From: Conus ventricosus
Taxonomy: Eukaryota; Mollusca; Gastropoda; Neogastropoda; Conidae
DNA length: 64,000 nt
Assembly (NCBI GenBank): GCA_018398815.1
Contig: CM031600.1
Span: forward strand, 56,108,188-56,172,187
Direction of reading: 5' to 3'
Shown: in pieces, positions 50,201 through 60,657 of the stretch
Layout of the letters: each line of letters starts with the position of its first letter
How positions within the stretch are numbered: the first letter of the stretch is position 1
Position numbers and translations under genes: made by a program
Notes under the pieces: model-generated
Seen by the model: only the letters and a program-made list of their open reading frames with translations
Database searches by the model: none
What the model was told of the DNA's origin: nothing

Positions 50201-53200
50201 AACATAGGTTTATTGTCACAATTGAAGGACTCTTCAGAAAATGGAATCAGGTCTGATCTTAACTCTGATGGGGAAATCCCCCCTTTCCTAAATGGCTGCA
50301 TAGTGGAGATTTGAACCCACATCTTATTTTGTGACCCAAAAAAAAATGTTTTTTTTTACCATAGTTTTATTGTGTTCTGTATGCATATCATCATTGTTTA
50401 ATTTTCATGCAATCGATAGATTACATCACGCACTAATCAGGAACTTTTTGCACACTGGCAAAACTGCATCAGTATAGATTTCTATGCTTAGGGATGCTTC
50501 AGTCAACTATTTGTACGTTTAGGGATGAAGAAGGGCATCATCAGAGACACATGTCTGTTCCTGCTTAGGACTACAATTGAACTTGAGTCTTCCTCACTGC
50601 GAGAATGAATGTCATCTTTCTACATGTCAGTGAGAGAGAATATGTTTGTGTTTACTGTGTTTTCCTTTCAGTTTTATGATGTGTCAAGACCACATTTTAA
50701 GTGTCTTCCTATTTGAGTAAATGTTATTTCAGAGCTATTGAAGAAGAAAACAAAAAGGACCAGTCCTTGGCTACTGATGGTGACAGTGTGAGTCTGTCTC
50801 TTGTCACTTTGTCAATCTCTTATGTAGCTAACAAAACGTAATCCGTGTGGTGTGTGTCGGTGTGTGTACATTACTGCATGTGTGTGTGTGTGTGAGTGAA
50901 AAGAAATTTCAAAGCCATGGACACATCTGTTTATTGTCATGTACTTAATCAAGAGCTCTTGAACCCTATGAAATGATCTAAACACTGAGGAACGCTTACG
51001 AAAAATGTTGTTTATATGTACTGCCCAACAAAGGTTAAGGACCACTTGATTGAATATCAGTCATTTAAAAAAACAACAACATACACATTTGAGATTCAGG
51101 GTCAATTTTAATGAACTATTCATCTACCATATTCAATGAATACATTTGAAAAAAAGAACAGAACTTAACAACTGGCGGTCAGAAAGCGACATATCCCTGT
51201 TTCAAAAGTCACATGAAAACAAACTGAACATTTCAATGTCAATATCGAGTGTGTCCTCCGTTTTCCGCAATGCAGTCTTGGCAGCGGCGTCTCATAGACT
51301 GAATGAGGTTCCGGAGAGTCACTTGCGGAACTGCAGCCCACTCTGCTTGAAGGAATTGAAACAGTCTGTCTAGGTTTGCTGGGGGAGGGCGATTTGCCCG
51401 AATGCGCCTCCCTAACACGTCCCACATGTGTTCAATGGGGTTTAGGTCTGGCGATAAAGCCGGCCAGACCATCGTATCCATTTGCCGCTGCTGGAGAAAG
51501 TCAGTGACGACACGAGCTCGGTGAGCAGGAGCATTGTCGTGCTGGTAGATCGCTCCTGGGCCCACTGCATTGAGTGCAGGCAGAGCGATCGGCCCAAGAA
51601 TGCGATCTCTGTAGCCGACTCCGTTTAGGTTGCCTTCCACACGGTGTAGGGGGGTTCTCGTTCGTAGGTTGATGCCTCCCCAGACCATGACGGACCCGCC
51701 ACCATAACGATCATGCTCTGGATAGTGGCGTCCAGGAACCGTTCTCCGACACGCCTCCACACCGGTTTCGACCATCGTGGAAGGACATGGTGAACCGGGA
51801 TTCGTCGGTGAAAAGGACCCATCCCCACTGGTCCTTGTCCACCTCACGTGCTCACGGCACCAGGCAAGGCGCCGCCGGCGATGTTCATCAGTGAGGCGGA
51901 TCCTGACAGCTGGCCGCCTTGACCGCAGTCCCTGCTCACGCAGCCGCCTCCGGATTGTCTGCGAGCTGACGTTTGTGTGCGTGGCCGTACGCAGCTGTCC
52001 TCGTAATGTCTCTGCCGTTGCTGACCTTTCCCTCCCCGATGTAACGGTCCTCTTGTCTTGTGGTGGCCCTTGGGCGTCCATTACGAATTCTCTCCATGTG
52101 GTTCCAGTGGCATTGAACCGCTCTTGAAGTCTGTGAATTACAGAATGGGATACTTCAAGTCTCCTGCCAATTTCCCTCAATCCGATTCCTGACTGTAACC
52201 ATGCAAGCGCCATTCCCCTCTCATCAGCGTTCAGTCGTTGTCTAGCTGGCATGGTTAAAAGGTTGCGAAAACGGCCAGCTGAAATACCCTTCAAGTCACA
52301 ACTGCTCAGTGAAATGTGTGCACAAGGACCATGTGATGCACGTGCAAGCCAGTTTTCACCCCGCGCTTACTTGCGTCGTCAGCTACACGCGCTGCAAAAA
52401 GCAGATGTTTTCCGTGAAAAATGACTCACCTTTGATGAAGCGTAGTGCCGCAAGCAATGCGGAAAAACGTGTTAATCATGACAAGTCTGAAAGACCTGAC
52501 TTTTACCAATCTCTTGATGTAGACCGTTTTCACATACATTCAGTTTGGCACATTTTATCGAAATTTTTCAAAAAGGCGTTCAAACTTACACTGGTCCTTA
52601 ACTTATGTTGGGCAGTATATAATAACTGAATTGCAGGAACAGAAAGCATTCAGAATTAACTAAAAACTAAAATAACCGGAGAATAAAACAGGAATCTTTC
52701 TCAAGGAAGTTATGAGGATGATAGCAGCTTGATGAACATTGTATTTATCAGTACTGGAACTAAATATGAAATTTTCCAGGATTGAAAATCTTATGAGTTT
52801 TGTTTTATGTGTGTGTGTGTCTGTGTGCGCGTGCATATGTCTGTGTGTGTTTGTGTGTGTGTGCATGTGTGTGTGTGTGTGAGTGTGTGTGTGTGTGTGT
52901 GTGTTTGTGTGTCCTTTTTTTCATAACCAAGACAGCTGTTAGATAAGAGATATGAATGCTGATTATTAATGCACTGTGTTTGCCGTAGAGTTAAAGCTTA
53001 ACATCACATGTCCAGTTGTGCGGCATAATTCTCTTGCTTATACTAGCATTGGTGACAAAGCAGAATGTACAGAATAAGATTTCACTGCAGCTTATAGCAT
53101 TGGTGACAAAGCAGAATTTACAGAATAGGATTTCACTGCAGCTTTACTCTTAATATCTGTAATTGCATCTCTGTTGCTAAATGACATATTTCAATGTTCT

Positions 53201-53408
53201 TAAGGCATTGGAGCGAGTTCCTTCAGCCAGCGACTATAAACAGCCATGCCCAAAGCTCAAGGTGAGTAGAATTCTCTTTCAAATGGGTGCTTGCAAATAT
53301 ATTAATGCAGATTCGAACGTATAAACATAAAGACTAACTTGCTTGCAGCCATAGGCATATTACATGCTTGAAGGAGGCAGGCATGTCAACATGTGCCCCA
53401 ACACTTAT

Positions 53409-53478
<70 letters not shown>

Positions 53479-53784
53479 ACACACACCACACACACACACA
53501 CACAACACACTTCTTACAGAACCTATTCACAGATGCTCCAATATTTTTACGTTTTAACAAAAGATCAATATATTTAATGTTATACAGCTGTATGTAATGC
53601 AAATTGAATGTTCCACTTTTAGGCTGCCTTTTGAAAGTTGAATGTAGATTTACCTTTATACGGGATCTTTATTCCACTTGTTTGGCCTTGTGTTTTAGGT
53701 GGACTTACAGCACTGATATGGCCTGTGTATTCACTGGGTAAAACAGCATGGAACGTATTGAACAGACACATACACATATGAATG

Positions 53785-53816
<32 letters not shown>

Positions 53817-54349
53817 TGCACACACACACACATGCGCATGTACGCATGCACACGCGCATGCTGGCATGCATGCACTCACACACACACATACACACACAAA
53901 AGCAACCAAGCATGCATGTTTGCATGCACACACAACTGCACAAACACACACATAGACAAACACACACTCACACGCATGCTCACACACGCACGCACACTCT
54001 CCATGTACACACATGTGCGTATGCATGCTCATATAGATTGTTTCAGACGTACACACGTATAGATACATACGCATTTTCTTCACTTGATCATAAAACCAAC
54101 TCACTAAGCCATAGTACTATGACACGAACCTACAGGAGGCTGGCAGCTATGCTCCATCCACACCTTATTCTGCAGCTGTTTTGTTTTCATCAGCTGATTT
54201 GAGTTTATCATAGTTCAGATCAAGTTCTCTCTGTCCTCAGAGTAACACAGAAATATTTGATGGAAGTGTAAATGTGAACAGGTGTAATCATGAAATTATG
54301 AAAACAGCAAAAGGATTTGTGAAACAAGTGGAAAATGGAAGTGGGATTG

Positions 54350-54387
<38 letters not shown>

Positions 54388-57300
54388 GAGTTAATAAATG
54401 ACAGGGTCACCTTTCTGCACTCATTTTAAAATCAAGATGTGATTTATTTTGTCATGACCAGGGTGCTGTGTTCGAAAGCATTGGAGAACTCCTCCAAGAG
54501 GTGGATGGATGGTACGTAAAATTTAGATGTATACATTTTGTTTGTATTATTTGTTTCAGTTACAAGTAATGTAAACGTATGTTTGCTGGCTCTTGTTTAA
54601 AGGATTACTTGTGTTTGGTAACTGCTGTAATTGCTGAAACTGAAAGAAGTGTATAATCTCTAAACTATTCTATAAGAACTTATTGCGATGGGATCAGGGG
54701 TATGATTATTTTTTTTAACTAAAAGTAAAACACAACTGATTGCAAGCTCATGAGAATGTTTTCATAACTTTTGGAGGAAAGTGGGATTCTGTTTTATTTT
54801 TCTTCAACATTATTTCATGTATTCCTCTGTGACGTAGGCATGTGCATTGTGGTTTCAGTGTGGAGAACATTGCCAGCAAGCCCTGGAGCACATCCATGCA
54901 GATGAAACTATCTTGACCTTTGGGCACTCCAAAACTGTGGAAGCCTTCCTCAAGGTAGTGTGCTGCTTTGTGATCAGATTCAAAATGACGTCAGCTGCGA
55001 CATCTTATGTAGCCCTGAAAGCCTGTGTTTGAATTACAGCATCTGCAATATTCATTAGCTCTGAAAGTCTTAATTTGAATTACTCCATCTACAATGTTCA
55101 TTAGCTCTGAAAGTCTGTATTTAAATGACATCAGCCATGATAACCATGCAGCCTTGAAAGTCTGTATTTAAATTACACCAGCCGCAATATTCATTAGCCC
55201 TGAAAGTCTGTATTTAGATTACACCAGCTGCGATATTCATTAGCCCTGAAAGTCTGTACTTGATTACACCAGCCGCAATATTCATTAGCCTGAAAGTCTT
55301 TATTTAAATGACATCAGCCATGACATCCATGCAGCCCTGAAAATCTGTATTTAAACTAGCCCAGCCGCGATATTCATGAGCCCTGAATGTCTGTATTTAA
55401 ATTACACCATGTGCGATATTCTTAGCCCTGAAAGTCTGTATTTAAATCACATCAGCCATAATATTCATTAACCCTGAAAATCTGTAGTTAAATTACACCA
55501 GCTGCGATATTCATTAGCCCTTGAAAGTCTGTATTTGAATTACACCAGCTGCGATATTCATTAGCCCTGAAAGTCTGTATTTAAATTACACCAGCTGCAA
55601 TATTCATTAGCCCTGAAAGTCTGTAATTAAATGACACCAGCTGCGATATTCATTAGCCCTGAAAGTCTGTAATTAAATTACACCAGCTGTATATTCATTA
55701 GCCCTGAAAGTCTGTAGTTAAATTACACCAGCTGCGATATTCATTAGCCCTGAAAGTCTGTAATTAAACAACATCAGCCATGATATCCATGCAGCCCTGA
55801 AAGTCTGTAATTAAATGACATCAGCCATGACGTCCATGCAGCCCTGAAAGTATGTATTTAAATTACACCAGGCGCAATATTCATAAGCCCTGAAAGTCTG
55901 TATTTAAATTACACCAGGCGCAATATTCATAAGCCCTGAAAGTCTATTTAAATTACACCAGGCACAATATTCATTAGCCCTGAAAGTCTGTATTTAAATT
56001 ACATCAGGCGTGATATTCACAAGCCCAGAAAGTCTATATTTAAATTACACCAGGCACAATGTTTATAAGCCCTGAAAAAGTCTGTATTTAAATTACACCA
56101 GGTGCAATATTCATAAGCCCTGGAAGTCTGTATTTAAATTACACCAAGCGCGATATTCATTACCCTGAAATTTTGCATTTTTCCCCACTAATCTTTGTTT
56201 GTTTGGTTTTTTGTTGTTGAATAATTTCTTTTTGTGGTTTAAATTTCAGCCAAATAAAGGTACTAGTCAAAACAATGTAAACATGGGCAGGCAAAGATTG
56301 GATGTTTGTACATGATTATGTTGTTAAGAACAAACCAGGACTAAAATCAAACTTTGAAACTGTCAAAGGCCTGCCAAAAGAAGAGCTGAGAAACTACATC
56401 TTAGCTAAATAAAATGAAAACAAAACAACAACAACAAAAGGTATTTCTTTTGAAGTGAAGCCTATGTTGTTCCTGAAATTTTCAGAATAGTATTGCAGTT
56501 ACTTGCACTGTAAAACATAATACTGAAATTATAGACATATGATTAATAGAAGTAAAAAGCACATACTGCTTTTTGTTTGGGTTGAATCATGTGTCTTGAT
56601 TTGTATCAAGTTTTGACTGATTTCAGTTTGTGTAACAGTGAATGATTTAGCTTTCCACCATTCACTGAAACAGTCGCTTTTGATAATGAGATTGCTCAAC
56701 ACTGCATTTAAAAGACAAATGAACAAGCAAGCAAAAACAGGAAAAGCAGGCCAGTTACAGTTTTCATTTTAAACACAAAAGCAGCAGAGCAAACTGATTT
56801 CTTTTGATGATCATAAGCAAATTCTTATGATGAAAAGAAAGAGAAGAAGAAAGGAACCATAGGCAAGAAAAAGATCAACACTATTAAAACCCATGTTCTT
56901 AAAATGAAAGTGCAGCCAAAAAATGATGATGATAATTACATTACTACTTTAACGGTGTTGTTCAACTGACAGGTTTTCACCAGTGACACATAATTCATAT
57001 AACAATTGTGAATGTGTTCTGTTTTAGGTCATATTCCCACTACATGGATGACTTTTCCCACTTTGTCAACAGATTTGCTATAATTTGTTCAGAAGTTTCT
57101 GCCTCGGTTATCAGTTGCTTTGAAAGTTTAATAGAGACTGTGGCCTTAATAAATTGATCTTTTTCACCTTCAGGTCACTGGTTAATGTTGTAGATAAAAA
57201 GATTGTTCCACTGACAGAGTGAATGCTCCAATCTTATTGCATAGATTTGAAATAAAACATTTCAAGGTGACAAAGAAAAGGAGAATTCTCAGCCCTAAGG

Positions 57301-58994
57301 AGATATTACCAATGACAGGGAATCCCTTGAAGTTGCCATATTTGATGTGGTGATTTGACGGAGATGAGATTACTGTGATAAAATATAAAACATTTTTTAT
57401 GTTGCAGAACGCCGCCAGGAAAAGAAAGTTCCAAGTCATTGTTTCAGAGGGGGAGCCCTTTTTTAACGTAAGAGTAACTGTTTACATAGTAAACAGAAAT
57501 AGAGAGTGTTTTTGTTCTTTTATATTTTTTTATATCTTTGAGAAAATAGAAGAGTACAGCATGGAGAAAATGAAATTTCTTTTTTATTAATCAGAGGAGA
57601 AATATGGGTGGTTTTTTTTGTATTACTGATGAAATATTCTGTGCTTGAACTGTTTGTTCAGATATAGAAATTTATGTTTTGACTTATTAATGTTGCTGAA
57701 ATAGGCAAAACATGGAAAGTGTCCTGCTAACATCAAGTTCTGTGAAGGGTACTTGAACAACTTTCCTTAATTTCCTAAGTTTGACTGCAAGTTGGCAATT
57801 TTCTGGATTTTCAGTTCTGTTAATTGTGTGACAGATTAGTGCTTTGCTGTTATGTATATGTACTGTTCATCTCCTGTTCTTATTTGAACTGTCCTTGGAT
57901 ATGTTTGTTGTTGTTTTTTCAGGGTCACCACCTGGCAAAAAATTTGGCTGACCTGGAGATCAATGTCACGATCATTCCAGACACACATGTGTACGCCATG
58001 ATGCGCAAAGTGAACAAGGTCATCATTGGTGCTCATTCCATCATGGCTGAAGGAGGGTAGGGCTTGCATTGTCATTGAATTTAATGATTTGAGAGTCTCC
58101 AAGTTGTCTTTCCTTTTCTTCTTTTTCTTTTTAAATTTGTTTGTGTGTGTTTTATGGCTTTGATTTGTTTGCAAATTTGTGGATTTCAGTCAGATTTGAA
58201 AATGAGAATCTGAAAAGAAAAAAAAAAGAACAGTGGTGAAAAAAGTCAAGGGCAGAGAGAAAACATGGAAGTGGAATCCACAGAGCGATGGTTGCCTATC
58301 CTAGCAGACAGCGCTGACATCATGAAATCTCATGTAAACTTCTTTGCAAGAACTGGCAGTCACCATTTTGCCTTCCGGTTGACAGACAAAATAATGTCAT
58401 ACTCTTGTGTCAAGCATTGGCTAGATGCTGTAAAAATGAAAGAAATTGATCAAAGCTATACAAACCATTGATCCTGATTGTAGACAGATCAAAAAGTGGA
58501 GGATATACCGCTGCTAGCTCAGATTTGTGTCAGGTTTTCTTTTTTTTTAAACAAGCTTAAAAGATTTTTGCAGGGGAAGGAGAGCTAGCTTGTCGACCCC
58601 TCTACAAGTTCAGCAATGTTTGCTTTTTTCGGGGGAGGGGGGGGGGGGGGGGGGGGGGGAGGGGTCTTGCTTTTCGTATGTCCTTTTTTTCCCCCATTTA
58701 TTTTCCTGCAGGTTTCTTTTCTTTTTGTTTTATGGTCTTTGTGTACACAAGTCAGATTTTAATAATTGTCTTCACAAAGAATCACAACATATCCCTTCTG
58801 TACAAATTCATGATTGTCAACTTTTTGCATGTCTTTAACATATTCCTGTTTTAAGACTTGATTTAGAAAACAAGTGGGATGGTCCACAAATGTTACAAAG
58901 TATTAAAATACAGAAATTATGCCACAGTATCAGTCTTAAGTGTAGTGTGTGGGATTGTTTTTCCTTTTAAAAAAAGATCAGAAATATATGTACT

Positions 58995-59025
<31 letters not shown>

Positions 59026-59476
59026 AGGAATAAATGTTGTATTTAACAAAAACTCCCAACCCTGCCCCTCTCATTTCTTTACCAACCTCCACCCCCTTCC
59101 TCGGCCCCACCTACCGCTGTCCATATTGACTTGTGTGTTCTTTGCATGCGTTAATTTGGGATGCATGGTGTGTTTTTTTATACTGACATCATGCCTGCGG
59201 TATGACTTGCATCATGTTTGGTTTGTCTAAAGATGCAAAGTACCCTGCGGCATTTACAATGTGGCCCAAGCAGCAAGGATCACAAAGTTCCTGTAAGTAT
59301 GATTTGAAACAGGGGTTTTGTTCTCTTCCCTTGAAATGTAAACAAGTTCCAGTAAGCATTATTAGAAATACATGTTTTTTTCTGTTGTTTTTTGTGTGTG
59401 TTCTTTTGAAATGCAAGCTTTGGAGGTCACATTGACAGAAAATTATTGGCCTGTACATTTGGACTGATTTGAAACT

Positions 59477-59512
<36 letters not shown>

Positions 59513-60594
59513 AAGGTTGCTGGTCATTTTTGAAGAACAACAAAGATTTTAGAGTACAGATTAAGGTGTGATCTGATGTTTTGTGGTAATTTTGACAATA
59601 ATGGTAATGAGGATCACTTCCTGCTGAATTATTGAAGAGCTCAGTGCGGTTACAGAATAAAGAAAAACACCGGATGAAGACAAACAGCATTCTGTATCAA
59701 AGCACAAAGATCAATGGCCACATTGTTTGGGCTTTACTTCCTAACAGGCACACTGACTGGAGACTCCGAAACAGGTGAGGACTGTGCACAAATGGCACAC
59801 ATTTTGGACACAAGGATGGACATAAGGTGGAATATGCTGTTCAAAAAGCTGTATTTATAAGGATTTCTGAAACTGAAAGCAATTTGGCACATGGTGAACA
59901 GAATGAGGAAGTATGTTCCACTTTATGGGACAAATAAAAGTAAAAGCTTGCTGTTTGTGCCGCTTTCTTTTACTTCAGGCAGTAATCTGCTGTATTTTGA
60001 CCTATTGATTAATGAATGGATTTAGTAAGTAGTGTCCCCTTGTACCAACCATGACGTTCTTGACGCTTTGATTTGCCATTTACCATTTTAGATTGATCTG
60101 TAAGTATTAATACAAAAAGACATGCTCCTGGTTTATTTTCATTTAATTTCATCAACTATTCATGCTTTCAGCTCTTTGTGTGTGCTTCAACCTACAAACT
60201 ATGCCCTGGACAATTCAGGAGTGAAACACAGGTGATTATTTGAATCTTGTTCATTTTCTCTTGGTTGTTAGGGGGTGGGGGGTTACCTTAAAAAAAAGTT
60301 AGAGCTATTTGTAAATAGTATTTTCATTGTTTCTGTTAAAAAACACAAGTGAAAAGAACAGGGCAAAGAACAAGAACTGACATGTGTCATGACTGAGATG
60401 GTTGCATTGTTTATAAACTTGTGCATACAAGGAGAAATGTCATAGCTGAAGCTCTTTCTTTCAGTTTTTTGTCTTTGCTTTTGTAAGTGAACATGATTGC
60501 CGAAGAAATTATTGTACATAACGCTGTAAACATTCAAACATTTATAAGCACAGTACATGACTTCATATATTTTGGTTTTCCATTACTTTCCAAC

Positions 60595-60657
<63 letters not shown>

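Larger units (their letters stand above)
50788..53204 (+). other. EIF2B2 intron 4
   Basis: About 2.4 kb. Houses the Tc1-like transposon (51019-52617), (TG)n at 52808-52912 and a 51-bp duplication at 53043-53144. Confidence 0.75.

Noticed and set aside
50290..50325. tRNA gene or SINE on the minus strand
   Set aside because: Only a B-box-like string is seen; no cloverleaf or A box at the right distance.
51777..52127. + strand ORF opposite the Tc1 transposase
   Set aside because: Antisense shadow of the transposase gene.
53696..53745. Another tail copy of the I/Nimb-like element
   Set aside because: Only ACAGCACTGATATGGCC is similar; the match is too short and the following sequence differs.
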